Below, one piece after another: positions 14,936 through 22,914 of a stretch of DNA of 23,546 nucleotides. The DNA lies in the NCBI GenBank assembly GCA_905200905.1, contig CAJKMA010000039.1, positions 1 through 23,546 on the forward strand, written 5' to 3'. Below the pieces are notes generated by a model. That model ran no database searches. It saw only the letters and a program-made list of their open reading frames with translations, and had not been told where the DNA came from. How positions within the stretch are numbered: position 1 is the stretch's first letter; the number at the start of each line of letters is the position of its first letter. The stretch comes from an uncultured Bacillota bacterium. GTDB taxonomy: Bacteria > Bacillota > Clostridia > Lachnospirales > Lachnospiraceae. A program made the translations under genes and the position numbers.

Positions 14936-15901
14936 TTATCTTAATCTGGTAAAAATCCCTGTTTCAAAGAAAAAACCATAGAGAAACAATACCATACCTA
15001 TGATAATAGGCAAAATAGTGAGTACAACCAAAAGAACCAAAGTCTTATTGGATGACAGATAAGTTTTTTCTCTTTGCTGATTCTTTTTCAGCAAATAATC
15101 TGCAGTATAAAAACCAAAGGGTACAATGCAAGCCATAGCAATATAAACGCCGAGAAAGCTAATAGGAAGTCCCTGCTCCATGAGCTGTTCTGTGGCTGCC
15201 GCCGTCTGGGCTGTATCTGTACCTCCTGATAAAAAACCAGACAACAAAGAGGGTAAGCTATTGTTAATAAAGTGGAACAACGCTGGATAAATCATATTTT
15301 CTGTGCGAATCATTAAGTAGGACAATACGCCTCCTAAAAGTGCCGTAGGAAGGAAACGCCATACACTCCCATGAAAAAGTCCAAAAAGAATTCCCATAAA
15401 AATGGTAAGTCCCCAGACATTGTGGAAACGGCTTTGCATGCTTTTTAAAATAAATCCCCTGTGTACTGCCTCTTCGCACATTGCAGGCAGTACACTGCTG
15501 ATAAGCAGGGCAAGAAGCGGAGGAACACTGGAAATAAAAGCATTCAGGTTCCCACTTACGGAAAACATTTCCTTTGGATAAAAATAAGCTACAAGCATGG
15601 TAAGGGGAATCACAAGAGCATAGGAAGAAATCCAAAAAAGCACTACTGCTAATAGTTTTTTCCCTTCAGGTTTTTTCACTGGAAAGACCGTTTTTAGAGG
15701 TTGCTTTAAAAGTTTTGCTCCTGCAATGCTTAGCACAAGCAGATATAATTCCGTAAGGGCAAGTCCATACATGCCCCATTTTCCCTGCATCCAGGCAATA
15801 ATAGTATAAAAAGATGCCATAACCACAAGAAACATGGCCATTCCATGCCAGGGCTTTAAGGTGCAAGTTGATTTTCCTGTATCACTCCAATTTTTTCCCA
15901 T
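14936..15901 (-). CDS. CPBP-family intramembrane metalloprotease
   Basis: Polytopic membrane protein of the CPBP (CAAX protease and bacteriocin-processing, 'Abi') family. Seen: 321 residues, about eight hydrophobic segments, and the three active-site motifs in order: EEAVHRG (E143, E144, R148), FGLFHG (H177) and HFINN (H210, N214). The family includes prenyl-protein proteases and bacteriocin-immunity proteins; the substrate here is unknown. The 3' end of the NUDIX gene overlaps its start by 20 bases, so the two are translationally linked. It is the last gene of the TIGR03960–TIGR03936–rng–NUDIX group. No strong terminator follows, only a weak AT-rich inverted repeat (14911–14941). Confidence 0.88.
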   Translation of the reverse strand: MGKNWSDTGKSTCTLKPWHGMAMFLVVMASFYTIIAWMQGKWGMYGLALTELYLLVLSIAGAKLLKQPLKTVFPVKKPEGKKLLAVVLFWISSYALVIPLTMLVAYFYPKEMFSVSGNLNAFISSVPPLLALLISSVLPAMCEEAVHRGFILKSMQSRFHNVWGLTIFMGILFGLFHGSVWRFLPTALLGGVLSYLMIRTENMIYPALFHFINNSLPSLLSGFLSGGTDTAQTAAATEQLMEQGLPISFLGVYIAMACIVPFGFYTADYLLKKNQQREKTYLSSNKTLVLLVVLTILPIIIGMVLFLYGFFFETGIFTRLR

Positions 15902-16376
15902 CTAACACCGCCTCTTTTAAAACATCATCTACATAGGTTAATTTTAAAGAAAAGAAAGGTCTGTTTTCCTCTAAAAGCCGGAAAAAAATCTTATCTCCTT
16001 CCCATAGATTTAAGTTAAAAAGTTCCTTTTTATCAACCCATTCCAAAACTCCTTCATCACAGGAGCTTAAAGTTCCCTGGTATCCATCAGCGGTATACAG
16101 ACACATATATTCTGTTCCAGAAAAGCTGCCGTCTCCTTTGGAAAAGTAAAAGGTAACAATTCCACGAAAGCGATAGGAAGTAAGCGTAAGCCCCGTCTCC
16201 TCTTTTACCTCCCGCAAAAGGCATTCCTCAGGGCTTTCATCTTGTTCAAAATGTCCTCCTACACCAATCCATTTATCTTTGTTGATATCCTGCTTTTTGG
16301 ATACACGGTGAAGCATTAAATATTGTTCTTCTTTTTCAATATAACATAATGTGGTTAATGGTGATTTTTCCCTCAT
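15882..16376 (-). CDS. NUDIX hydrolase (MutT-like)
   Basis: Hydrolyses nucleoside diphosphates linked to another group; this subtype is usually annotated 8-oxo-dGTP diphosphatase. Seen: a 164-residue protein with a complete Nudix box GHFEQDESPEECLLREVKEETGL (residues 41–63 region) that keeps the G-x5-E-x7-REVxEExGL pattern. The leading LTTLCYIEKEEQYLMLHR and C-terminal WVDKKELFNLNLWEGDKIFF are typical of the MutT/8-oxo branch. ATG at 16374–16376 with GGAGG 7–8 bases upstream. Starts 11 bases after the rng stop. Substrate is inferred from the subfamily only. Confidence 0.9.
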   Translation of the reverse strand: MREKSPLTTLCYIEKEEQYLMLHRVSKKQDINKDKWIGVGGHFEQDESPEECLLREVKEETGLTLTSYRFRGIVTFYFSKGDGSFSGTEYMCLYTADGYQGTLSSCDEGVLEWVDKKELFNLNLWEGDKIFFRLLEENRPFFSLKLTYVDDVLKEAVLDGKKLE

Positions 16377-16387
16377 ACCATAGCCTC

Positions 16388-17593
16388 CTATTTTTCCAGG
16401 GCATTTAGTTCTTCCTGTAAGGACTTCCGTACTTTCTTTCTAGTAACCTCCACAATATTTAGTGGTGTCATATCTACGACCGTTCCCTTTACTGGGTCTT
16501 GTTTTAAATAGCCCTGAAGGTTTTGAAGCAATTCCTTTTTATCTTCTTCCTTTTCCAGATTAATAAAATCTATTAGGATAATGCCAGAAAGGTTCCGAAG
16601 ACGAAGCTGCCAGGCAATTTCTCTGGCTGCTTCCAGATTAATCTTGCGAAAAGTATCTTGTATCTCTTTTTTTTCGGAAAATTTTCCGGTATTCACATCA
16701 ATGCACACAAAAGCCTCAGTCTGCTGAATCACCAGAAAGCCGCCAGATTTCAGCCATACTCGTTCTTGTGTGCCTTCCGAAATAGCAGATTCCAAACAAT
16801 AGAGCTTTGCAAGAGGAAGTAAAGAATCTTCGTAAAAACGTACTGGAACAGCCTTTGTTTCATAGCATTGAAGATACCTTTGGATTTGCTGAAAAATAGT
16901 TTTATCATCTGTTACAATTTCTTCCAGATTTTTCGTATATGTGCTTTGGAGTACCTGCATATAATCGGGCATACTCTCTTCTAGTAAAGAAAAACAAACT
17001 CTGGTAGAAGCTTTTTTTAATAAATCCTCATATTGTTGTTGTAACTGCTCCAGCTCTCTTAGAATATCAGCAGTATCTGCATCCCTGCAGTTGGTTCGGA
17101 CAATGAGTCCTGCTTGCTTCGGAAGCTGATCTTCTAAAATTGCCCGAATTCGTTTTTTTTCTTCTTTCTTTAGTTTTCCAGAAAATCCAAGTTCTTTTCT
17201 CTGGGAAGTAAGTACCAGATAGCGCCCTGTAAAATTTAGATTTCCGGTCACACAGGGGAGTTTTGTTTTTATTCCTTCCCTAGAGACCTGAACCAGAACT
17301 TCATCTCCAATTTTCATGGTCTTGTCTTTTTTTTGATTTGTGAAGAAAATCTCTGATTTTTCATCCATAGAGTAATAGCAATTGACTCCGTTTGCAATTT
17401 CAATAAAAGCAGCATGAATATTTTTTACAATACTCTGCACTTTTCCAATATAAATATTGCCTAAAATTCCTTTATTCTCCTGAGCGGCAATATGAAGCTG
17501 GCAAATTCTATTCTGCTCCATAAGAGCAGCTACGATTACTTCTTTTTGGCGATAAACCATAGGGGTAATAATTAGTTTACTCAATATCTTCAC
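16388..17593 (-). CDS. rng: Ribonuclease E/G family protein, short form
   Basis: Endoribonuclease of the RNase E/G family acting on rRNA and mRNA. Seen: N-terminal S1 domain (about 35–120, GNIYIGKVQSIVKNIHAAFIEI), the 5'-sensor/RNase H-like region, and the two catalytic Mg-binding aspartates in AFVCIDVNTG and GIILIDFINLE. The protein stops at VVDMTPLNIVEVTRKKVRKSLQEELNALEK, where E. coli-type enzymes go on to a CPxC zinc-link and small domain; those cysteines are absent, so the tetramer-forming link is missing or replaced. 401 residues versus about 489 in E. coli RNase G. Start: GTG 17591–17593; a TTG at 17584 with AGGTGA upstream is an equal alternative. It overlaps the TIGR03936 gene by 17 bases. 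Confidence 0.88.
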   Translation of the reverse strand: MKILSKLIITPMVYRQKEVIVAALMEQNRICQLHIAAQENKGILGNIYIGKVQSIVKNIHAAFIEIANGVNCYYSMDEKSEIFFTNQKKDKTMKIGDEVLVQVSREGIKTKLPCVTGNLNFTGRYLVLTSQRKELGFSGKLKKEEKKRIRAILEDQLPKQAGLIVRTNCRDADTADILRELEQLQQQYEDLLKKASTRVCFSLLEESMPDYMQVLQSTYTKNLEEIVTDDKTIFQQIQRYLQCYETKAVPVRFYEDSLLPLAKLYCLESAISEGTQERVWLKSGGFLVIQQTEAFVCIDVNTGKFSEKKEIQDTFRKINLEAAREIAWQLRLRNLSGIILIDFINLEKEEDKKELLQNLQGYLKQDPVKGTVVDMTPLNIVEVTRKKVRKSLQEELNALEK

Positions 17594-18284
17594 CTAAATT
17601 TTCCAGAGAAATCAGATTTCTATTTCCTTCTGCACCAGTATCTGCATATACTTCCAAACGATGCACCATCAGACTAAAGGTATCAAATTCTTTCTCGCAG
17701 AATCTGTAAAACGCCTCCATTACCAGCTCGGGTTTTGTGTTTTTCACACTTCCGGCTGCCAGTTTCAGAAAAACCTCTTCTCCCTGTACCTGCATATCAT
17801 AAAGGAAAGGTTTTAAATTCACTTCTTTTTCATTTTTTTTGGTTTTTTTCAGAATCATAATTTCAGGTTGTTCCATAAAAGCTGCTACCTTTTCTTGCCA
17901 ATCTGTTCCTGGCTCCATTCCCTTGCGGAAATTTACCTGATAGTCTGCAGCTGCCACCAAAGCCATGGCAGCATTGGCTTTTCCATCCGGTATCTTACGG
18001 AAACTTAAAATTTCCATACCGTCTACCATAACCTGATTTAGACGTTTAATGGCTTCCTTAGAAGAAATAGGTGTTTTAATCTCTAAATCAAAATATTCTC
18101 CAGTACTGGTTACACCTACTCCCAAAGGCGCTGCAAAGGACATAATCATATGTGGGCTAAAGCCTTCGGAATACGCAACGTCTATATTAGCTCTTTTAAT
18201 GGCTTTTTGAAAATAACGCATAATATCCAAATGTCCGATAAATTTCATAGCCCCCTGTTTTGCAAATTTAATTCTTACTTTCAA
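17577..18284 (-). CDS. TIGR03936 / DUF2344 family protein
   Basis: Conserved protein of unknown function, always near a TIGR03960 radical-SAM gene in Firmicutes. Seen: 235 residues with the family N-terminus VRIKFAKQGAMKFIGHLDIMRYFQKAIKRANIDVAYSEGFSPHM and the G-V-T-STGEYFDLE block. The start is decided by the ribosome binding site: AAAGGAGG lies 8 bases before a TTG at 18282–18284, whereas the longer GTG start at 18317 would put that site inside the gene and add eleven non-conserved residues. It overlaps the upstream TIGR03960 gene by 17 bases and the following rng gene by 17. Some family members are fused to the radical-SAM protein, which suggests the two proteins act together, perhaps on RNA or ribosomes given rng and rplU nearby. 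Confidence 0.9.
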   Translation of the reverse strand: MKVRIKFAKQGAMKFIGHLDIMRYFQKAIKRANIDVAYSEGFSPHMIMSFAAPLGVGVTSTGEYFDLEIKTPISSKEAIKRLNQVMVDGMEILSFRKIPDGKANAAMALVAAADYQVNFRKGMEPGTDWQEKVAAFMEQPEIMILKKTKKNEKEVNLKPFLYDMQVQGEEVFLKLAAGSVKNTKPELVMEAFYRFCEKEFDTFSLMVHRLEVYADTGAEGNRNLISLENLGEDIE

Positions 18285-20130
18285 CGCAGATTCCTCCTTT
18301 GTAGATACCAGCACCACAGCCGGAACATTTCATTTTACAGTTTGGAGTAATTTCTTCCAAGTGGGCCTTCTCCCATTCCTTTTCCAAAAAATTTCTAGAA
18401 ACACCAATAGAAATGAAATCCCATGGGAAAATTTCGTCTAAAGGACGCTCCCGTAGTGTATAGAACTCAGGATCTAAGCCTATTTCTTCAAATGCTTCCA
18501 TCCAAAGATCATAGCGGAAATATTCAGACCAAGCATCAAAAATCGCACCTTTTTTATAAACCGCTTCAATAACATCTGCAATTCGTCTATCGCCCCTTGC
18601 CAGAATACCTTCTAGAACGGTTACGTCTGCTTCATGATAATTATATTTAATACTCTTCTGATTTAACTGTGCCCGAATTTCTTCTTTTACAATTTTGGCT
18701 TTATCCAAATAATCTTCCTTCCGGAACATACCAGCCCACTGGAACGGTGTAAATGGTTTTGGCACAAAGAAAGAAGTACTTACCACAATCTGACATTTTC
18801 CGTGACGCTGTTCCTTTGGAATTTCATAATACTTTTTGGCAATAGCTTCTGCCAGGTGTGCAATGCCTCTCATATCCTCTTCTGTTTCTGTAGGAAGTCC
18901 CAGCATAAAGTATAATTTTACTCTGGTCCATCCTCCTTCAAAGGCTTTTGATGCACCTTCTAGAATCACTTCTTCTGTAAGCCCTTTGTTGATGACATCA
19001 CGCAGTCTTTGAGAACCAGCTTCCGGCGCAAAAGTAAGGCTACTTTTCTTAATATCCTGCACCTTGCTCATTACATCTAGAGAAAACGCATCAATACGAA
19101 GAGAAGGAAGGGAAATATTCACCTTTCTGGCAGAACATTCCTCAATTAAATAATCAATGAGTTCCGGCAATTTAGAATAATCGCTGGAGCTTAAAGAACT
19201 CAGAGAAATTTCCTCATGCCCACTGCTTTCCAACATCGCTTTTGCAGTATCTTTTAAAAAGTCTACATCACGTTCCCTGGTAGGACGGTATAACATACCT
19301 GCCTGGCAGAACCGGCATCCTCGGATACAGCCCCTCTGGATTTCCAGGGTCACGCGATCTTGGGTGGCTTTGATAAAGGGTACAACAGGATTTTTCGGAT
19401 AATAGGTATGCGTTAAATCCATAACCACCTGTTTCTCGATTTTTTCTTTTGCATGAGAATTCACGGGTTTAAAAGAAGCTATGGTTCCATCCTCATGATA
19501 CGTTGTTTCATAAAAAGAAGGTACATAAATACCAGGAATTTCTGCAGCCATTTCCAGAAATTCTTTTCTGCTTTTTCCTGTATGTTTCCATTCTTTATAA
19601 GTATCCAACAACTGGTTAAACACAGTTTCCCCTTCACCAATATAAAACAAATCAAAGAAGGGCGCCAAAGGCTCTGGATTGTAAGTACAAGGTCCTCCCC
19701 CCATGACAAAGGGATGTTCCAAAGTTCTGTCTTCTGCTCGCAAAGGAATCTGACTTAAATCCAGAATCTGGAGAATGTTGGTGTAGCACATCTCGTACTG
19801 AATGGTAATCCCAAGAAAGTCAAAATCTTTGATAGGACTTTGGGATTCCAGTGCAAACAAAGGAATCTGCTGCTCCCTCATAATCTTGTCTAAATCCGGC
19901 CATGGAGAATAGACACGCTCACACCAGGTATCTTCTCGTTGATTCAGCATGTCATATAATATCTGAATTCCGAGGTGAGACATGCCGATTTCGTAAGAAT
20001 CCGGAAAGCACATGCAGAATCGCACGTCCACGTTTTTGTCCTTCATTACTGAGTTGACTTCGTTCCCGATATAGCGGGCGGGTTTCTCAACTTTTAGTAA
20101 TATTTCATCATTTAACGCTAGTTTTCTCAT
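18268..20130 (-). CDS. TIGR03960 B12-binding-domain radical SAM protein
   Basis: Radical S-adenosylmethionine enzyme with an N-terminal cobalamin-binding-like domain; reaction unknown. Seen: about 620 residues; Rossmann-like N-terminal half with FPDSYEIGMSHLGIQIL (42–58) and GGGPCTYNPEPLAPFFDLFYIGEGE (144–168); the 4Fe-4S motif CxxxCxxC at C268, C272 and C275 (RGCIRGCRFCQAG); a TIM-barrel core; and a cysteine-rich C-terminus NCKMKCSGCGAG…GGIC that may hold a second metal. The start ATG at 20128–20130 has AGGAGT upstream; longer starts run into AT-rich, non-conserved sequence. It heads the TIGR03936–rng–NUDIX–CPBP group. The mobile element's end lies within about 240 bases upstream, so its promoter may have been displaced. 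Confidence 0.93.
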   Translation of the reverse strand: MRKLALNDEILLKVEKPARYIGNEVNSVMKDKNVDVRFCMCFPDSYEIGMSHLGIQILYDMLNQREDTWCERVYSPWPDLDKIMREQQIPLFALESQSPIKDFDFLGITIQYEMCYTNILQILDLSQIPLRAEDRTLEHPFVMGGGPCTYNPEPLAPFFDLFYIGEGETVFNQLLDTYKEWKHTGKSRKEFLEMAAEIPGIYVPSFYETTYHEDGTIASFKPVNSHAKEKIEKQVVMDLTHTYYPKNPVVPFIKATQDRVTLEIQRGCIRGCRFCQAGMLYRPTRERDVDFLKDTAKAMLESSGHEEISLSSLSSSDYSKLPELIDYLIEECSARKVNISLPSLRIDAFSLDVMSKVQDIKKSSLTFAPEAGSQRLRDVINKGLTEEVILEGASKAFEGGWTRVKLYFMLGLPTETEEDMRGIAHLAEAIAKKYYEIPKEQRHGKCQIVVSTSFFVPKPFTPFQWAGMFRKEDYLDKAKIVKEEIRAQLNQKSIKYNYHEADVTVLEGILARGDRRIADVIEAVYKKGAIFDAWSEYFRYDLWMEAFEEIGLDPEFYTLRERPLDEIFPWDFISIGVSRNFLEKEWEKAHLEEITPNCKMKCSGCGAGIYKGGICVESKN

Positions 20131-20141
20131 AAATAACTCCT

Positions 20142-20154
20142 GTTTTTTGTATAA
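20142..20154 (+). repeat. 13-bp direct repeat, copy 1
   Basis: GTTTTTTGTATAA, identical to 20280–20292. Could be an attachment core, an arm-type recombinase site, or chance in AT-rich DNA. Confidence 0.5.
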
Positions 20155-20279
20155 TTTGTATAATGTCAAATCTTTTTTGGCTGTTTGTTTTTTTTGAATC
20201 GATACTTTGTTTTTGTTCCTGTTCTGCAAAAATATTGGTGATTTTATATGCAAAAAAATCAAAATTACGAGTATTTATA

Positions 20280-20292
20280 GTTTTTTGTATAA
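20280..20292 (+). repeat. 13-bp direct repeat, copy 2
   Basis: GTTTTTTGTATAA, second copy, 138 bases from the first and about 80 bases from the recombinase stop. Confidence 0.5.
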
Positions 20293-20373
20293 AATAACAT
20301 AGATAAAAATGCTCAAATACTAAAGAGTAGCAAATAACACTAACAAAGAAAAACGCCTGTTTTATGGTATTTT

Positions 20374-21505
20374 TTACGACTTTGGGATTTCTTCTTCTTC
20401 CGGAAGAAACATTTCGAACTTGCAATTCTGTATATTTATACATGGTTTATTCAGAATTTCCTTCGGTTTTACGAATTCCCAAAAGGTTTCCATCATAGTG
20501 GAATCATGGATTATCTTCTTGTCAGCAATGTATGCTTTTTTGGTGAAATCTTCGCTTTTATGACCTAAGAAGATACTAACTGCTTTAATATTTACTTCAA
20601 AAGATAACACCGTACTGTATATATGACGCAAATCATGCCAATGAATATTATCATAACCACAGCATTTTAGCAACTTCTTAAAATGCCTGTCAATTGATGC
20701 TTTATTGTAGGGAGAGCCATCTATATTACAGCATATAAAGTCGTTATCCTGAAAATTAGGCACTCTGGCTCGATTTTTTTCGTAAACAGCTCTGGACACA
20801 ATGATTTCGTCCAGAACCCAGTCTGGGATCGGAATATCACGAATACCATTTATGGTTTTGGTAGGAATATCAGTCTTTTCTTTTTTAAATGTGTTTGGAT
20901 CCATTTGATATCCCAATTGCTTATAGATAAAAATATTTTTATTTTTGAAATCTATATCAGAATATTTCAATCCTATGGTTTCCGAAAGTCTTGTTCCTAA
21001 CATAAGCGATAACAAAAATGGCATATAAATTTTAGGAAAATTATCTTTACATACACATAATGCGTATTGAATTTGTTCAACACTCCAGGTTATATTTCTT
21101 TTTGTTGGCGATAAAGGTTTTATAATTCGGACATTTTTAATTGCTATGGGTGCCGGATTAAATGAAATATAATGCCGCTCATATGCAAGTGCGAAAATTC
21201 CGGTTATAACCTTTTCTGCATTTTTTCTTAAGCTATAACCGTCAAAAGACTTTAAGAAGCGTTCCAATTGTTTTTCCGTAATATTTCGGATTTTAAGTTT
21301 TCCATTCATTTTTTTTAAGAAATGGTTGTATAATATACTTTTATAACTATAGAAGGTATTATAGGTTATCTTTTTAGTCTTAAGAGAATAATCAAACAGC
21401 CAATATTCGCTCATCTCCTGTAAGCTAAAACGAAATGGGCAGAAAGAACCTTCTACTAGGTCATGTACAACCTGGTCCCTTGCCTTCTTTGCCTGTTGTT
21501 TTTTT
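20374..21505 (-). CDS. Tyrosine recombinase 2, catalytic part (frame -1)
   Basis: Site-specific integrase. Numbered from the first ATG of this frame (21414): core-binding domain 1–100, then catalytic residues R142 (GTRLSE), K186, H260-x-x-R263 (HDLRH), H285 (LGHKS) and nucleophile Y295 (KAYI). All are present, so the active site is intact. The frame is open well upstream of 21414 as Q-Q-A-K-K-A-R-D-Q-V-V-H-D-L-V-E-G-S-F, which is the natural continuation of the arm-binding domain encoded in the other frame (21456–21668). No ribosome binding site fits 21414 well, so expression probably needs the upstream frame plus a -1 shift at 21498–21504. It has a different sequence from recombinase 1, hence not a recent duplicate. 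Confidence 0.85.
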
Positions 21506-21668
21506 CAAAGCCTCCTTGTTGGTAAGAATATGTTTTTTCATTACCATAGGTTAACCTTAATTGAAAACGATATTTTCCTCGGTCTTTTGTAATGTTGCCT
21601 ATAAAATCATAGGATAAGATATTCCCGTAATAAAAATAAGGATTGAGTTCAGGCGGACGTTCAGTCAT
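21456..21668 (-). CDS. Tyrosine recombinase 2, N-terminal arm-binding part (frame 0)
   Basis: Reads MTERPPELNPYFYYGN…GKYRFQLRLTYGNEKTYSYQQGGFEKN and stops at TAG 21456–21458. The strand-rich segment YRFQLRLTYG…QGGF is the AP2-like arm-binding domain of Tn916-type integrases, which normally continues with a helix (KKxAxxARD). That helix is found in the -1 frame. The start at 21666–21668 has AAGGAGG 7 bases upstream and overlaps the stop of recombinase 1 by 8 bases (ATGACTGA), so translation is coupled. A longer start at 21716 would overlap recombinase 1 by 56 bases and is not supported. The last 14 or so residues after the A run are an out-of-frame tail. Confidence 0.8.
   Translation of the reverse strand: MTERPPELNPYFYYGNILSYDFIGNITKDRGKYRFQLRLTYGNEKTYSYQQGGFEKNNRQRRQGTRLYMT
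21498..21515 (-). promoter_or_regulatory. Candidate -1 frameshift signal in recombinase 2
   Basis: On the minus strand the heptamer A AAA AAC (21504–21498) is in the exact phase for simultaneous -1 slippage (zero-frame codons AAA AAC), and slipping joins the two recombinase frames. GGAGG (21511–21515) lies 6 bases upstream as a possible stimulator, though known -1 stimulators usually sit about 10–14 bases away. A simple loss of one A from a run of eight would look identical. Confidence 0.45.
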
Positions 21669-22869
21669 CCTGTTCACCTCCTTGCTTTGTGAGGGAATTT
21701 GCGGTTGGGCACACATCTTCTAAAAAATCCCTTGCCTTATTTCTTGCTTCGACAATACCAACATATGTGTTTAGTGTAGTAAAAACAGAACTGTGCCCCA
21801 TGCATTTGCTAATCTGCTCAATCGGTACATCCATTTCCAGCATAATGCTTGCATAGCAATGTCTGAGTCCATGCATCCTCATAATTGGAATCTCTGCTCT
21901 TTGACATATCTTTTTTAAGGCGGGCGTCAAAGAGGATGATGTTTTTCTTGGACCAAATACAGACAATGAAATATAAGTGCTTGAAAGTCTTTTCACCCCT
22001 CTCTTTCTTGCCTTTTTAATAACGGTATCATTGTACTTTTTCTTTTTTTCTAGTTCGTCAAATAAAAAAGCAGGTATCTTTAAAACACGATCACTTCCAG
22101 CTTTTGGAGGTCTTGACTTCATTGTTGATTTGCTTACAATCTTCCCATTTTCATCTTTAGAATACTGAAATTCGCGGGCGTATTGACTGCTGATAGTAAG
22201 CGTCTGCGCTTCTTTGTCAAAATCCGAATACTGGAGGTCAAGTATTTCCCCCTGCCTCAGTCCACAGAAGAGAGCAAGTAAAATTTCAAAATAGTAAGCA
22301 GGCTGCTCTTTAGCGGTCATAAGCATTTTTTTGATTTGAGCGTAGTCTAAAAGTGTAATTTCTTTATGGGTTTCTGGGACATGTATTAAACCTTCTTTTA
22401 AATCTTTTTGAATATAGCCATATAGTTGGGCATCTGTCAAGATATGTCGTAGTGTTTTTTTGCATGTAAAAGCAGATGCGTTACTGATTTTTTTACAGCT
22501 AGTGATGATATTATTCAAATAATCTGAGGTAAGATTTATCAGAAGCACATCACGTTTCAGATTTGGAAGGATTAGGGATTGGATTGCAAAAGCAACAATA
22601 CCTCTTGTTGAAGTTGTTTGACTGGTTATAAATATATGATCAAACCAGTAATCTAGAAATTCCGTAAAAGTATAGCGAACATTAGTCATCTTTTTAATTT
22701 TCTTGATGTCTTTCTCATACTGTTCTCTATCTTTTTTTTGGCTTTCTCTTGCTTCTTGTTCACTACGAAACCCTTTTTTGACTTTAAAAGAGATGTCCAG
22801 TGTATTTAGGTCCACAAGTTGATAGGTGTAATTCCAAAAAAAATCTTCTTTATATAATTCTTCTTTCAT
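21661..22869 (-). CDS. Tyrosine recombinase 1 (integrase)
   Basis: Integrase of 402 residues, complete. Seen: N-terminal arm-binding domain (about 10–60, FWNYTYQLVDLNTLDISFKVKKGFRSEQEA), core-binding SAM-like domain (70–165) and catalytic domain with R205 (CGLRQGEI), K251, H333-x-x-R336 (MHGLRH), H359 (MGHSS) and nucleophile Y369 (NTYVGI). It should cut and join the element's ends as a covalent 3'-phosphotyrosine intermediate. ATG 22867–22869 with GGAGG 6 bases upstream; a consensus promoter (22915–22943) and an SD-overlapping hairpin (22878–22902) precede it. It is followed without gap by a second, different recombinase, and an excisionase-like gene lies upstream. Confidence 0.95.
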   Translation of the reverse strand: MKEELYKEDFFWNYTYQLVDLNTLDISFKVKKGFRSEQEARESQKKDREQYEKDIKKIKKMTNVRYTFTEFLDYWFDHIFITSQTTSTRGIVAFAIQSLILPNLKRDVLLINLTSDYLNNIITSCKKISNASAFTCKKTLRHILTDAQLYGYIQKDLKEGLIHVPETHKEITLLDYAQIKKMLMTAKEQPAYYFEILLALFCGLRQGEILDLQYSDFDKEAQTLTISSQYAREFQYSKDENGKIVSKSTMKSRPPKAGSDRVLKIPAFLFDELEKKKKYNDTVIKKARKRGVKRLSSTYISLSVFGPRKTSSSLTPALKKICQRAEIPIMRMHGLRHCYASIMLEMDVPIEQISKCMGHSSVFTTLNTYVGIVEARNKARDFLEDVCPTANSLTKQGGEQDD

Positions 22870-22877
22870 TCTTGTCC

Positions 22878-22902
22878 TCCATATATCAGCCGTCTATATG
22901 GA
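22878..22902 (-). promoter_or_regulatory. Hairpin overlapping the recombinase 1 SD
   Basis: A perfect 8-bp inverted repeat TCCATATA/TATATGGA with a 9-base loop. The 3' arm runs into GGAGG, so folding would hide part of the ribosome binding site of recombinase 1. It lies about 13–37 bases after the predicted transcription start. Role is inference. Confidence 0.5.
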
Positions 22903-22914
22903 AATGACATTCTT

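Larger units (their letters stand above)
20131..20373. other. AT-rich junction between host operon and mobile element
   Basis: This 243-base gap separates the last recombinase codon from the TIGR03960 start and should contain the chromosome–element junction. It is much richer in A and T than the flanking genes. A 13-base direct repeat GTTTTTTGTATAA occurs at 20142–20154 and 20280–20292, and the second copy continues as a T-rich/A-rich stretch like targets of Tn916-type recombinases. I find no well-spaced sigma-A promoter for the TIGR03960 operon: a TTGACA on the minus strand (about 20162–20167) has no -10 at 16–18 bases. The precise junction cannot be set without the other end. Confidence 0.5.

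Noticed and set aside
14911..14941. AGATAAAA/TTTTATCT inverted repeat after the CPBP gene as a terminator
   Set aside because: Stem is almost all A-T with a 15-base loop and no following T-tract on the minus strand.
20142..20170. Plus-strand promoter from the two TATAAT copies
   Set aside because: No -35 at proper spacing and no plus-strand gene downstream; the motif is part of an AT-rich repeat TTTGTATAA in tandem.
20131..20373. tRNA-gene attachment site for the element
   Set aside because: No tRNA-like sequence or tRNA 3' end was seen near the junction; the target looks like AT-rich intergenic DNA.
20108..20443. Minus-strand open frame of 111 codons across the element junction
   Set aside because: AT-rich low-complexity translation spanning the end of a recombinase gene and the start of a radical-SAM gene in other frames; no start signal.
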